Shown here in pieces: positions 9,598 to 18,088 of a DNA stretch of 64,000 nucleotides. Under the pieces are notes generated by a model. That model searched no databases. It worked only from the letters and a program-made list of their open reading frames with translations, and was not told the DNA's origin. The stretch is from assembly GCF_014698115.1 (NCBI RefSeq), contig NZ_JACJSJ010000025.1, positions 1 to 64,000 of the forward strand, given 5' to 3'. Position numbers and translations under genes: made by a program. This DNA is from Nostoc sp. FACHB-973. Its GTDB lineage: Bacteria; Cyanobacteriota; Cyanobacteriia; Cyanobacteriales; Nostocaceae. Numbering within the stretch: position 1 is the stretch's first letter; each line of letters begins with the position of its first letter.

Positions 9598-9620
9598 TCC
9601 CACCCCTTCAAGGGGTGGGA
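9598..9620 (-). other. IS605 right-end hairpin / probable omega-RNA end
   Basis: A perfect 11-bp stem (tcccacccctt / aaggggtggga) with a 1-base loop, located just past the tnpB stop on the minus strand. In the IS605 family this region forms the right end and the 3' portion of the guide (omega) RNA used by TnpB; the guide would be read from the flanking DNA beyond it. The RNA role is inferred from the family. Confidence 0.55.
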
Positions 9621-9628
9621 TTCTTCTT

Positions 9629-10807
9629 TCAACCAGCCAACTTACTTAAAGGAGTTTCCCCACTTAAGCAGAGGTCGTTCTGTCCAGAAGCTTTAGATTC
9701 TGTGCGCCCCACAGTACTTTTTAGTCCTTTCTTCAAAATCATAATCGCTGCGTTGTGGTCACGATGCATGGTTGTTCCGCAAGAATGACATTTGTGAGTA
9801 CGAGTGGACAAAGATTTCTTAACTCGTGTTCCGCAAACAGAACAATCTTGCGATGTGTAGTGTGGTGCAACTGCTATCGCCCAAGTATCAAAAACTTTAG
9901 CATAGTAGTCTACCCAATCAGTGAACAATGACCACGATGCATCACTGATAGATTTAGCTAAATGGTGGTTTTTGACCATATTCTTTACCTGCAAGTCCTC
10001 ATAGACTACCAAATCGTTAGATTGGACAAGCGCTCTTGCAGTCTTAACTGCAAAATCTTTACGCTGTCTACTTACCTTGAGGTGTTTTTTAGCTAATTTC
10101 TTAACAGCTTGACGACGATTAGATGAACGTTTTTTACACTTAGAAACCTTTCTTTGCTGACGTTTTAAAGACTTTTCAGCTTTTCGCAATAGTCTAGGAT
10201 TTTCAACTGTCTTACCGTTAGAATCAGTGTAAAAAAACTCAAGACCTACATCAATTCCTATTTGCAAACCATCATGTTGATGAAGTTCAGTGCGTTCAAC
10301 ATCAACACAGAATTGACAATAATAACCATCAGCACGTTTAACTAATCTGACACGCTTAATCTGTTTAATATAGTAGAAATTTAAGTCACGAGTACCAATT
10401 AATTTTAGTCTGCCAATATTAAAACCATCACTAAACGTGATGTATTTTTTATCAGTAGAAAGCACCCACCCTGACGTTTTGTACTCTACGGAATGTCCGC
10501 GTTTTTTAAACTGCGGGAATCGCTTCTTGCCTGGTTTCTTGGCTTTACAATTATCGTAAAAACGCTTGATTGCAAACCAAGCTCTATCAGCAGAAGCTTG
10601 ACGCGCCATAGAGTTAAGCTTATTGGCAAAATCAAATTCCTTAGCTAAAACAGCACAAAGTTTTTGTAGGTCATTCTTGCCAATATCTTTGTTATCCATC
10701 CAATGTCTTAGAGCTTTGTTGCGGATAAACAAAGTCGTTCTAATAGCTTCGTCTATTGAATTGTATTGGCTTTGTTTACCTTTTAACTTAGCTTCTAAGA
10801 CTAACAT
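9629..10807 (-). CDS. tnpB: TnpB, RNA-guided endonuclease of IS605 family
   Basis: A 392-residue TnpB, the ancestor type of Cas12 nucleases. It cuts DNA next to a transposon-specific motif under omega-RNA guidance and helps the element to persist. The split RuvC site is intact: Asp186 (QIGIDVGLEFF), Glu270 (VVYEDLQVKNM) and Asp350 (MHRDHNAA). A zinc ribbon lies between the last two (Cys322, Cys325, Cys340, Cys343). An OrfB-type N-terminal helical domain and a Lys/Arg-rich stretch (205-250) for RNA binding are present. Length is normal and the frame unbroken, so it may be active. It is divergent from tnpA with a 78-bp gap. Confidence 0.93.
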   Translation of the reverse strand: MLVLEAKLKGKQSQYNSIDEAIRTTLFIRNKALRHWMDNKDIGKNDLQKLCAVLAKEFDFANKLNSMARQASADRAWFAIKRFYDNCKAKKPGKKRFPQFKKRGHSVEYKTSGWVLSTDKKYITFSDGFNIGRLKLIGTRDLNFYYIKQIKRVRLVKRADGYYCQFCVDVERTELHQHDGLQIGIDVGLEFFYTDSNGKTVENPRLLRKAEKSLKRQQRKVSKCKKRSSNRRQAVKKLAKKHLKVSRQRKDFAVKTARALVQSNDLVVYEDLQVKNMVKNHHLAKSISDASWSLFTDWVDYYAKVFDTWAIAVAPHYTSQDCSVCGTRVKKSLSTRTHKCHSCGTTMHRDHNAAIMILKKGLKSTVGRTESKASGQNDLCLSGETPLSKLAG

Positions 10808-10885
10808 CGTTTCGACCTATTGACGACAAATCTAATCTAGTACAATATGGTTGATAGGTGCAAGCCATTGACATAATCTTTATAT

Positions 10886-11281
10886 ATGCCAGGAAACTAT
10901 AGGCACAAGACAACATCGGTCACTCTGATTAATTACCACTTTGTCTGGATACCAAAAAGACGCAAAAAAGTATTAGTTGCAAATGTTGCTATCAAACTTG
11001 AGGAGTTGCTTTATGAAAAGACGAAAGAGCTAGAGTGCGAGATTCTAGCTCTTGAAATCATGGAAGACCATGTGCATCTTTTTGTTAGCTGTCCTCCTAC
11101 ATTAGCTCCAGACCAAATTATGTTTAGGTTGAAGGGATATACATCTAGAGTACTAAGGCAAGAATTCCCCCATTTATTAAGACTACCTTCGATGTGGACA
11201 AGAAGTTATTTTTGTGGAACGGCGGGGGATGCTTCAAGTGAGACAATCAAAAAGTATATTGCCAATCAAAAAACACGATAA
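10886..11281 (+). CDS. tnpA: IS200-type Y1 transposase TnpA
   Basis: A 131-residue HUH single-strand transposase. The metal-binding HUH motif is His62-Val-His64 in MEDHVHLFV, and the nucleophile is Tyr124 in ETIKKYIANQ. Both are intact and the length (about 130-150 residues) is standard, so the element could still move. The N-terminal segment SVTLINYHFVWIPKRRKKVL is characteristic. ATG start at 10886. Confidence 0.93.
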   Translation: MPGNYRHKTTSVTLINYHFVWIPKRRKKVLVANVAIKLEELLYEKTKELECEILALEIMEDHVHLFVSCPPTLAPDQIMFRLKGYTSRVLRQEFPHLLRLPSMWTRSYFCGTAGDASSETIKKYIANQKTR

Positions 11282-11382
11282 GACCGGGACTGCACCTAAA
11301 GGTGCAACGCATTCATGAGCCAGCGCTGTAGACGGGTTTCCCGTCGCAGGCCACTGGCGTCCCCACCCCTGAAGGACGTAAT

Positions 11383-11411
11383 AGCCTGAAAATTTTTTGG
11401 ATTTTCAGGCT
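11383..11411. terminator. Bidirectional hairpin terminator
   Basis: A perfect 11-bp stem, agcctgaaaat / attttcaggct, with a 7-base loop. The stem itself supplies a T-run on both strands. It lies between the IS element and the 3' end of the PIN toxin gene (11433), so it should end toxin transcription on the minus strand and stop read-through from tnpA on the plus strand. Confidence 0.65.
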
Positions 11412-11432
11412 GTTACTGGTGGGCTTTCTGCT

Positions 11433-11849
11433 TCAATATTTGTAAGGCGAAGTACTTAAAGCTTTCACCAGCTTACCGTCGAGAGTTAGCAAAGTAGCAC
11501 CTACCTGCTGTGAAAGCGCAACATAAGAACCATCGTAGGCGGAAGTTCCATAAGCCAAGGCGATACTGACTGCATTCACCATTAAATCAGCCGTGGAGAC
11601 GACGCGCAAAGGGAAACTTTTGAGAGTTGCCAAATCTGTCTGTATTTCAGCAGCAGTGTACATCCTTGCACGCACGTACTTCCATAAAACGTTAGCACAC
11701 TCAATGTAAAAAAGGTCTGGTACAAAAATTTCAGTCTGTGGATTGGCAAGATGACCCAATAGTTGATTAACTTTAGCAGTTAGTGGGTCAGCGATAAAAT
11801 ACTTAATGCACACACTAGTATCAATAACGCATCGGAGATGGGTTGTCAT
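11433..11849 (-). CDS. VapC-like PIN-domain ribonuclease toxin
   Basis: A 138-residue PIN-domain protein. Acidic active-site residues are visible: the Asp in CVIDTSVCIKYF, the Glu in YIECANVLW, the Asp in GTSAYDGSYVALS, and a late Asp in TLLTLDGKLV. VapC-type toxins cleave tRNA or other RNA when the antitoxin is degraded. It is the downstream gene of a two-gene operon and overlaps the antitoxin by 4 bp (ATGA), which is classic toxin-antitoxin geometry. Length and motifs are complete, so it is probably functional. Confidence 0.9.
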   Translation of the reverse strand: MTTHLRCVIDTSVCIKYFIADPLTAKVNQLLGHLANPQTEIFVPDLFYIECANVLWKYVRARMYTAAEIQTDLATLKSFPLRVVSTADLMVNAVSIALAYGTSAYDGSYVALSQQVGATLLTLDGKLVKALSTSPYKY

Positions 11850-12115
11850 CTATTACGGTCTTCTCGAATCAGTTCAGTACTATCAGGTAATCCAAAGTCT
11901 GCTGGATTCAAGCGACGGCGATGGCGACTAATTTCCTCCAGAAGTTTTGGGACATTTTTTCGCCTTTCGTCTTCTGTAGGCTGCGTTTTTGCCTGCAAAG
12001 CACTCTGCAAGATTGTAATAACTTGAGCATCAATTGAATTATTTTCCGCTTGAGCTAACTCTTGCAGCTGTGCGTATAACTCATCAGGTATGTTTAGCGT
12101 ATGAAGGGTAGCCAT
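11846..12115 (-). CDS. VapB/FitA-like antitoxin
   Basis: A small protein of 89 residues from the ATG at 12115 (MATLHTLNIPDELYAQLQELA); an upstream start at 12130 would add five residues. The N-terminus looks like a ribbon-helix-helix DNA-binding fold (strand TLNIPDELY, then a helix). The C-terminus is charged and Pro-rich (NPADFGLPDSTELIREDRNR), as expected for the segment that wraps the PIN toxin. It overlaps the toxin start by 4 bp. Autorepression of its own promoter is expected from the family. Its start codon abuts the alternative TTG start of the histidine kinase on the other strand. Confidence 0.85.
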   Translation of the reverse strand: MATLHTLNIPDELYAQLQELAQAENNSIDAQVITILQSALQAKTQPTEDERRKNVPKLLEEISRHRRRLNPADFGLPDSTELIREDRNR

Positions 12116-12153
12116 TGATTGACCTCCCAAAAGAGTTTATTGCTAATGGTAGC

Positions 12154-15100
12154 ATGATAGTGCGAGGAGACTCTGAACCAGTGAATACGCCACTGCAAAT
12201 TATCGGAGAAAATTTGAATGGCGATCGCCTTGACGTTAAACAAAATGACGAGGAATTGGCGGTGAGTGCTTGGTGCATCAATACGGACAACACCGAATTA
12301 CAAGAAGCACGAGTCGCACAACTCGAAGCCCAAAATCGTCTGTTAGAAAACCGCGATCGCATTTTAGAAGCCACCACAACAGCGGTCAATGCTTTACTGA
12401 CCATAGAAAACTTTGATCGAGCGGTGAATACTGCCTTAAAAGTCATTGGGGAAAGTTTGGATTGCGATCGCGTTTCAGTCATCGAGAATTTTGCTCATCC
12501 ATCTCAACCTTTACACTGCTGGAAGATGTTATACGAATGGAATTCACCTTATACAGTGTCCCAAATCTCTCACCCTGATGAAGCCCAAGGAAGCTATGAA
12601 GAGGGAGGGATTGCCGAATGGTATGAGCGCATTAAGCAAGGACAAAACCTTAGCTATCTTCTAGAGGAAATGCCTGAGCCGTTTCGCAGCGGGCAAGCTG
12701 CACTCGGTGTCAAGGTATTGCATGTTGTCCCGATTTTTGTCGAAGGTCAGTGCTGGGGAGTATTTGGTTTTGATGACTGTCGTGAGGCCAAGCGCCGGGG
12801 ATCGGCGGAACTAGCCTTACTCAAAACTGTAGCCGCTTGTATTGGCAGTGCAATTGCGCGTCAACGCATCCAGCAAGCCGAACAAAAACGCACCGTAGAA
12901 CTGGCAAAAGTTAATCAAGAATTGCAACAACGCGATCGCTTACTTTCTGTAGTTGCCCAAATTACTAAAAACCTACTGGAAACTGAGGATATTGATGTAG
13001 CAATTCCAACTGCTCTGCAAGCGATCGGACAAGTCGCAAATATCAGTCGCGTCCAACTCATCCTCGAACGTCAAAACCCAGCCACACAAAAATTACAACA
13101 TTGGGTTACCTATGAATGGGTAGCTGAGGGAATTACTCCCCAGATCAATCATCCCACTATGGCAGCGATCGATAATGATGATGCCGAGGTGATGGTAATA
13201 GAACTACATGCAGGTCGTTCTATTTGGCGTATAGTTGACCATTTACCTGATACCATCAGAGTGCAGTTTGAATCTATTGGTGTAAAATCCTCTGGGGGAG
13301 TTCCATTATTCATTGAAGGGCGTTACATCGGCTGTGTTGCCTTCGATGATTGTCTTACCCGTCGTCACTGGAGTCAGCAAGAAATTGATGTACTCACCGC
13401 TGCTGCTGAGGGCATTGGAGCAGCTTTACACCGCAAACAGTTAGTTGAGCGCTTGATTACAGAACGCGCCAGATTTGCTGAAGAACGAGTTGCAGAACTG
13501 TCTAAAGCCAACACAGCACTTAAAAATAGTCTCGATCGCCTCGCCGCCGACTCCGAACTCGATACCTTTCTCGGTCATGTGATCTTAGAAATTAAACATC
13601 AACTAAGTGCCCAACGCGCACATCTATTCCTCTACGATCCTCCCTCCCATACACTGCGCTTGCATTTGGGTTCTGAGACAGATGAAGTACTCCCCAAAAA
13701 TCAACTACAAGACATCGAACCTTTCCTAAATCCCATTCCCGCAGATATTACCGGCGCTTGGAAAATCATGGTGCAAACAAAACAACCGCTGGAATTTGCA
13801 ATTTGGGAAAACGCTCATCCAGAACACTGGCCTGTAGCCTTGGAGTGGCATCGTACACGAGGACATCAGACAGCTATGTGTATTCCCCTGATTTTGGGTG
13901 ACATAGCCTTGGGTTTCTTGGGGTTGGCATTCCAGCAAAAAGCTACCTTGAAACCAGAAGATTTTGAATTAGCCCAAGCCCTGGCACATCAGGGAACACT
14001 GGCGATTCAACTGACTAGATTGGCAGAAGAGGCAAAACAAGCCGCTATCCTCAAAGAACAAAAAAAAGCCGCAAAAGAGCAGATTGCCGAACTAGTAAGA
14101 GCCAACGAATCACTCCGAGGCTGTGTAAATCGCCTGGCAGATGAACCAGACTTAGAAACATTTTGGGAACATATTCTGCTAGAAGCCTCCGCCCAAGCCA
14201 AATCCTATGCAGCCGCACTGTTCCTCTACAACGAAACCTCCGATACAAAAATCATGAAACGATATGTCCGAGAGGGACGAGTGCTTCCCATTAAGACATC
14301 CGCTGAACTAGAACAATTTAGAGTGCCTGTTACAGGTAATCTTCTTTCTTTTTGGAAAGAAGCGCTTTTGAGAGGCGAGGCGATTTTCTTTAATTTGGAT
14401 GACTGGAATCAACAGGTTGACTCTGGAATTAAGTGGCATCGTAGTCAAGGGCATCGTTCTATCGTCCGCGTACCGTTGATTCTGGGTTCTCGCCCCCTGG
14501 GTTTTATTGGTTTGTGTTTTCGGGAACCAAGGACTAGCTTACCCGAAAATATTGAACTGATTATGGCATTGGCACAACAAGCAACATTAGCGATTCATTT
14601 GACCCATTTAGGTGAACAGAGCCGCCAAGCTGCGATTTTGGAAGAACGCAACCGCATGGCACGAGAAATCCATGATACCCTGGCTCAAGCCTTCACAGGC
14701 GTAATTGTACAGTTGGGTGCTGCCTCCAGGATAGTTCCTAGCGAATTGGCAGAGGTGCTTGCACACATCACTCAAGCGCGGGATCTGGCTCGTGAAGGAC
14801 TTGCCGAAGCACGGCATTCGGTGAATGCTCTGCGTCCCCAAATTTTAGAAACTAGCAATTTACCTAAAGCTTTTAACCGTTTCGCTGCCCAGATGTCTGC
14901 TTCTATTGATACCCAGATAATTTGTAATATTATCGGCGAAATCTATCCCCTATCGGTAGATATCGAGAATAACTTACTACGCATTGGGCAAGAAGCATTG
15001 ACAAACGCTATTAAATATGCATCTGCAAGTGAAATCAAGATTGAACTCGTTTACGAACCGACGCAATTTATCTTGCGGGTCAAAGATAATGGAAAGGGAT

Positions 15101-15243
15101 TTGACACAGATAGTTTGTCTACTGTTAAGGGTTTTGGATTGATGGGTATCAAAGAACGTAGCGATCGCACCGGCGCACACTTGACAATCCAAAGTATTCC
15201 AGGACAGGGAACCGAAATTACAATAATAATCAACCGACAGTAG
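12154..15243 (+). CDS. Multi-GAF sensor histidine kinase (NarL-partner HisKA_3 type)
   Basis: A cytoplasmic kinase of about 1030 residues. Four GAF-like repeats can be seen by their repeated 'VPLFIEGRYIGCVAFDDC'-style ends. In the numbering of the frame opening at 12115 they lie at roughly 65-250, 285-440, 470-640 and 665-835. A HisKA_3 helix follows, with phospho-accepting His853 (MAREIHDTLAQAFTG), then an HATPase domain (EALTNAIKYA, VKDNGKGFD, GFGLMGIKER). The frame opens at TTG 12115, on top of the antitoxin start, so I prefer ATG 12154; neither has a strong Shine-Dalgarno. GAF domains suggest a small-molecule, redox or light signal; no chromophore Cys is obvious. The likely partner is the LuxR-type regulator at 17070. 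Confidence 0.9.
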   Translation: MIVRGDSEPVNTPLQIIGENLNGDRLDVKQNDEELAVSAWCINTDNTELQEARVAQLEAQNRLLENRDRILEATTTAVNALLTIENFDRAVNTALKVIGESLDCDRVSVIENFAHPSQPLHCWKMLYEWNSPYTVSQISHPDEAQGSYEEGGIAEWYERIKQGQNLSYLLEEMPEPFRSGQAALGVKVLHVVPIFVEGQCWGVFGFDDCREAKRRGSAELALLKTVAACIGSAIARQRIQQAEQKRTVELAKVNQELQQRDRLLSVVAQITKNLLETEDIDVAIPTALQAIGQVANISRVQLILERQNPATQKLQHWVTYEWVAEGITPQINHPTMAAIDNDDAEVMVIELHAGRSIWRIVDHLPDTIRVQFESIGVKSSGGVPLFIEGRYIGCVAFDDCLTRRHWSQQEIDVLTAAAEGIGAALHRKQLVERLITERARFAEERVAELSKANTALKNSLDRLAADSELDTFLGHVILEIKHQLSAQRAHLFLYDPPSHTLRLHLGSETDEVLPKNQLQDIEPFLNPIPADITGAWKIMVQTKQPLEFAIWENAHPEHWPVALEWHRTRGHQTAMCIPLILGDIALGFLGLAFQQKATLKPEDFELAQALAHQGTLAIQLTRLAEEAKQAAILKEQKKAAKEQIAELVRANESLRGCVNRLADEPDLETFWEHILLEASAQAKSYAAALFLYNETSDTKIMKRYVREGRVLPIKTSAELEQFRVPVTGNLLSFWKEALLRGEAIFFNLDDWNQQVDSGIKWHRSQGHRSIVRVPLILGSRPLGFIGLCFREPRTSLPENIELIMALAQQATLAIHLTHLGEQSRQAAILEERNRMAREIHDTLAQAFTGVIVQLGAASRIVPSELAEVLAHITQARDLAREGLAEARHSVNALRPQILETSNLPKAFNRFAAQMSASIDTQIICNIIGEIYPLSVDIENNLLRIGQEALTNAIKYASASEIKIELVYEPTQFILRVKDNGKGFDTDSLSTVKGFGLMGIKERSDRTGAHLTIQSIPGQGTEITIIINRQ

Positions 15244-15288
15244 GCAATAATACCACGCGTTCGAGAACAGTGGGATGAATTTAGGCAG

Positions 15289-15350
15289 GAGACGCGGGGG
15301 GATGAGGGGGATGAGGGGGCAGGGGAGGCAGGGGAGGCAGGGGGAGAAAT
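15289..15350. repeat. Short tandem repeat (GGGGGATGA / GGGGAGGCA units)
   Basis: G-rich tandem units between the kinase and the SDR gene, of the same family as 3536-3715 and 57460-57560. Confidence 0.75.
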
Positions 15351-15359
15351 AACCAATGC

Positions 15360-15425
<66 letters not shown>

Positions 15426-15432
<7 letters not shown>

Positions 15433-16595
15433 AATCACCACGTTGTATTGTCTGCAAGACAACTTTTTTACAGGGTCATAGCTTTTACACTGGACTGTGC
15501 GTTGAGTGTGGAAATCTGAACTTCAGCAAGCGTCAGCAAACTGCTGATTTACGGGGTATGATTGCCGTTATCACAGGAGCCAGAGTCAAGATTGGTTATG
15601 GGGTGGCGTTGAGACTGTTACGAGATGGTGCAACTGTGATTGCAACCAGCCGTTTTCCCCATGACGCGGCAAAAAGGTACGCAGCAGAGCCAGATTTTGA
15701 AGAATGGCAGCATCGTTTGCAAATTTACGGACTCGATTTGCGCCATCTCCACAGTGTTGAGCAATTTACCCAACACATTTGCAAGTTTTACCCGCGACTC
15801 GACATTATTATCAATAATGCCGCGCAAACAGTACGTCGCCCGCCTGGGTTTTATCGTCATTTAATTGAGTTTGAAGCACTGTCCTTCGGAGAACTACCGC
15901 CAGAAATACAGATGTTAGTAGGTCATAATTACGCGGTAAACACAGAGAATCCTGCACTATTACCTAGCATAGAAGAAAAAAAAGCCACATTTACCGAAAA
16001 TTCTGCTTTCCTCTCCCAAATTCCTTTGATTCCCGAAGACGGCGTAGATAATTCGGCTTTTTTCCCTCTGGGAGGGTATACCGATGATGGGCAACAACTT
16101 GACTTGCGTCCTTTTAATAGCTGGCTGATGAGGGATGATGAAGTCAGTATTTTAGAATTATTGGAAGTGCATATAATTAATGCGATCGCTCCATTTGTCA
16201 TTAACAGTAGACTCAAGCAATTAATGAGCAACTACAAAGAAACTAATAAATACATCATTAATGTTTCTTCAATGGAAGGGCGATTTAACGATGTTGACAA
16301 ACCTTGGCGACATCCGCACACCAATATGGCAAAGGCTGCTCTCAATCAAATGACCCGTACCTGTGCCAAAGAATACGCCAAACATCGTATTTTTATGAAT
16401 GGAGTAGACCCTGGATGGATTAGCTTCCAACACCCCTATGATCAAGCAAAATCCATGCAAGAACGTGGCGTTTATCCTCCCTTTGATATCAATGATGCAG
16501 CTGCACGCATTTGTGACCCAATTTATCTAGGAATTAACCAAGGTAAAACACCTTTTGCTAAATTATTTAAAGACTATACAGAAACAGATTGGTAA
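15426..16595 (+). CDS. Atypical SDR-family protein with N-terminal zinc knuckle
   Basis: A 389-residue Rossmann-fold short-chain dehydrogenase relative. A CxxC...CxxC pair (Cys7, Cys10, Cys25, Cys28) suggests a zinc ribbon ahead of the SDR domain. The dinucleotide loop reads AVITGARVKIGYG and the NNAA motif is IINNAAQTV. The catalytic serine region INVSSMEG is present, but the SDR Tyr-x-x-x-Lys motif reads Thr-Asn-Met-Ala-Lys (HPHTNMAKAALN), so the general-acid Tyr is missing. It may be a non-catalytic binder or use another residue. The region about 160-225 is a long insertion relative to classical SDRs. The start ATG lies in a TGACAAA repeat. The gene sits between a kinase and its probable regulator. 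Confidence 0.82.
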
Positions 16596-16600
16596 TTTCT

Positions 16601-16671
16601 GGCAGTGTAGCTTAATGGTAGAGCACCCGCCTTTCACGCGGAAGACAACCGTTCGATTCGGTTCGCTGCCC
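16601..16671 (+). tRNA. tRNA-Glu-like (anticodon TTC), tandem-array type
   Basis: A cloverleaf can be drawn: acceptor ggcagtg / cgctgcc (7 bp), D-arm gctt-aatggta-gagc, anticodon loop ctttcac (anticodon ttc) on a stem with one mismatch, and T-arm aaccg-ttcgatt-cggtt. It is shorter and different from the usual cyanobacterial tRNA-Glu (which begins GCCCCCATCG), so it is probably a divergent extra copy. The next tRNA-like unit starts 2 bases downstream. Confidence 0.65.
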
Positions 16672-16672
16672 C

Positions 16673-16744
16673 AGCAACGTAGTTCAAACAGTAGAATTCC
16701 TTGGAGTATACCAGGAGATACGGGTGCAATTCCCGTCGTTGCCC
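16673..16744 (+). tRNA. Degenerate tRNA-like unit, anticodon unclear
   Basis: Acceptor agcaacg / cgttgcc pairs except at the first position. The D-stem gttc/gaat and T-arm acggg-tgcaatt-cccgt are good. The anticodon arm folds best as cttgg / ccagg with a 6-base loop (agtata), one short of normal. Forcing a 7-base loop puts A at position 33 and gives GTA. I treat it as a tRNA-like gene of uncertain decoding. Confidence 0.45.
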
Positions 16745-16872
16745 TTTTTGCGAGAGTCTTTTAATCCAAAATCCAAAATCTAAAATTAATATGACCAAGA
16801 TTTAGTCACAACGTATCGTTGGCAAATTGCTAAATTAATTAAAGACCATACAGAAACAGATTGGTAATTTCT

Positions 16873-16943
16873 GGCAGTGTAGTTTAATGGTAAAACGTCC
16901 GCTTTCCAGGCAGAAGACAGCCGTTCGATCCGGTTCGCTGCCC
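16873..16943 (+). tRNA. tRNA-Gly-like (anticodon TCC), duplicate of the unit at 16601
   Basis: The second copy in the tandem duplication. Acceptor and T-arm match copy 1. The D-arm is gttt-aatggta-aaac (tRNA-Gly-like) and the anticodon loop reads tttccag, giving anticodon TCC. The anticodon stem (tccgc / gcaga) has one mismatch. Confidence 0.6.
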
Positions 16944-16944
16944 C

Positions 16945-17016
16945 AGCAACGTAGTTCAAACAGTAGAATTCCTTGGAGTACACCAGGAGATACGGGTGCA
17001 ATTCCCGTCGTTGCCC
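16945..17016 (+). tRNA. Degenerate tRNA-like unit, second copy
   Basis: Nearly identical to 16673-16744. The short anticodon loop reads agtaca instead of agtata. The odd 6-base loop is retained in both copies. Confidence 0.45.
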
Positions 17017-17069
17017 TTTTTGCGAGAGTCTTTTAATCCAAAATCCAAAATCTAAAATCCAAAATTGCT

Positions 17070-17702
17070 ATGGCCTCGCAAAACCCAATCCGCATCTTGA
17101 TTGTTGACGATCATCCCGTTGTTCGTCAGGGTTTAGCGGCAATGATCGATCGCGAACCAGATATGACAGTTATCGGACAGGTTTGTAATGGGCGTGAGGC
17201 AGTTGCAGCATTTCGTCAACATCAACCTGATGTCACACTCATGGATTTGCGGATGCCAGAAATGGATGGAGTCGCAGCTATTACCGCCATCTGCAACGAG
17301 TTTGAAAATTCCCGAATTATTGTGCTGACTACCTACGACGGTGACGAAGACATCTATCGCGGACTCAAGGCTGGGGCAAAAGGTTATTTGCTCAAAGATG
17401 CGGAACCTGATGAACTACTCGCAGCCATTCGCGTTGTTAACACTGGACAAAAGTACATTCCCGCTTCGGTAGGAGCCAAACTAGCAGAAAGGGTAGGTAT
17501 ACTGCAACTAAGCAAACGAGAACTAGAAGTCATCCGCCTCATGGCTACTGGTAAGACTAACCAAGAAATTGGTGCTGTTTTGCAGATATCAGAGGGTACT
17601 GTTAAGTACCATGTCAATAATATTTTGAGTAAATTGGGAGTTAGCGATCGCATCCAAGCAGTGATTACAGCCCTCAAGCGGGGAATCGTCAGCCTTGATT
17701 GA
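17070..17702 (+). CDS. NarL/LuxR-family response regulator
   Basis: A 210-residue two-component regulator. The receiver domain (about 7-122) has the acidic pair in LIVDDHPVVRQG, phospho-acceptor Asp59 (TLMDLRMPEMDG), and the conserved Thr and Lys (VLTTYDG; GAKGYLLKDA). A LuxR-type helix-turn-helix follows (LSKRELEVIRLMATGKTNQEI...TVKYHVNNILSKLG, about 147-195). HisKA_3 kinases typically phosphorylate NarL-type regulators, so the kinase at 12154 is the natural partner even though about 1.8 kb of other genes separates them. ATG at 17070. A hairpin follows the stop within 5 bp. Confidence 0.93.
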   Translation: MASQNPIRILIVDDHPVVRQGLAAMIDREPDMTVIGQVCNGREAVAAFRQHQPDVTLMDLRMPEMDGVAAITAICNEFENSRIIVLTTYDGDEDIYRGLKAGAKGYLLKDAEPDELLAAIRVVNTGQKYIPASVGAKLAERVGILQLSKRELEVIRLMATGKTNQEIGAVLQISEGTVKYHVNNILSKLGVSDRIQAVITALKRGIVSLD

Positions 17703-17706
17703 CACT

Positions 17707-17727
17707 CCCCGGCGTGAACGCACGGGG
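17707..17727 (+). terminator. Hairpin after the response regulator (IS605-end-like)
   Basis: A stem CCCCGGCGT / ACGCACGGGG with one bulge, followed by ATTCTT. It resembles IS200/IS605 right-end hairpins (compare 9598-9620, also followed by ATTCTT), so it may be the relic end of a lost element now serving as terminator. 17728-18088 has no gene; it holds TTCTGAA heptamers at about 17960-17999. Confidence 0.5.
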
Positions 17728-17956
17728 ATTCTTGAATGGTAGGTTTATTCACGCCGCGCTGTACTAGCCATAAGTTATGGAAATTCCCTCATTTTTAGAC
17801 CAAGCAAATCCTGACCTTTGTAGATGCTAAAAACTTTAACTTTAGTATAGGGACAAAGTTTGGCTGATTCTATAAAGTAAACCCATCTAGCAAATGCAAG
17901 ATACAGCGGATTTAGAAAAAAGTGAACTACACAACCGAAGTCTCAGTAAAGCGTTT

Positions 17957-18001
17957 TACTTCTGAATTCTGACTTCTGAATTCTGAATTCTGAATTCTGT
18001 T
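17957..18001. repeat. TTCTGAA heptamer tandem repeat
   Basis: Consecutive TTCTGAA / TTCTGAC units, the same family as 22564-22723, 51258-51292, 54160-54213 and 54559-54605. Confidence 0.75.
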
Positions 18002-18088
18002 GTCAAAGCTTTAGCGCAGACATATTAATCAGGAGGATTTTTCACAAGACTTTCACAGCATTCTGATTTTCCTCCACAGGGGTTTTCC

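Larger units (their letters stand above)
9590..11380. mobile_element. IS200/IS605-type insertion sequence (divergent tnpA and tnpB)
   Basis: The element comprises a Y1 transposase gene (10886-11281, plus), a tnpB gene (9629-10807, minus) and structured ends. One end carries a perfect hairpin at 9598-9620. The other end (about 11320-11370) carries a related GCGTCCCCACCCCTGAAGG sequence and a gacgggtttcccgtc hairpin. The divergent gene order matches IS605. Exact ends are my estimate. It sits between the thioesterase and a toxin-antitoxin pair and disrupts no recognisable gene. Confidence 0.85.
16555..17059. repeat. 272-bp tandem duplication carrying tRNA-like genes and the SDR 3' end
   Basis: Copy 1 (16555 to about 16787) and copy 2 (16827 to about 17059) align at a constant offset of 272 bp without gaps. 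Each copy holds the last ~40 bp of the SDR frame including its TAA, two tRNA-like units, and a tail of AATCCAAA / TCTAAAA repeat. The copies differ by scattered substitutions, notably in the anticodon arm of the first tRNA. Confidence 0.9.

Noticed and set aside
12115..12153. TTG start for the histidine kinase
   Set aside because: It overlaps the antitoxin start codon on the other strand and has no ribosome site; ATG 12154 is preferred, though not proven.
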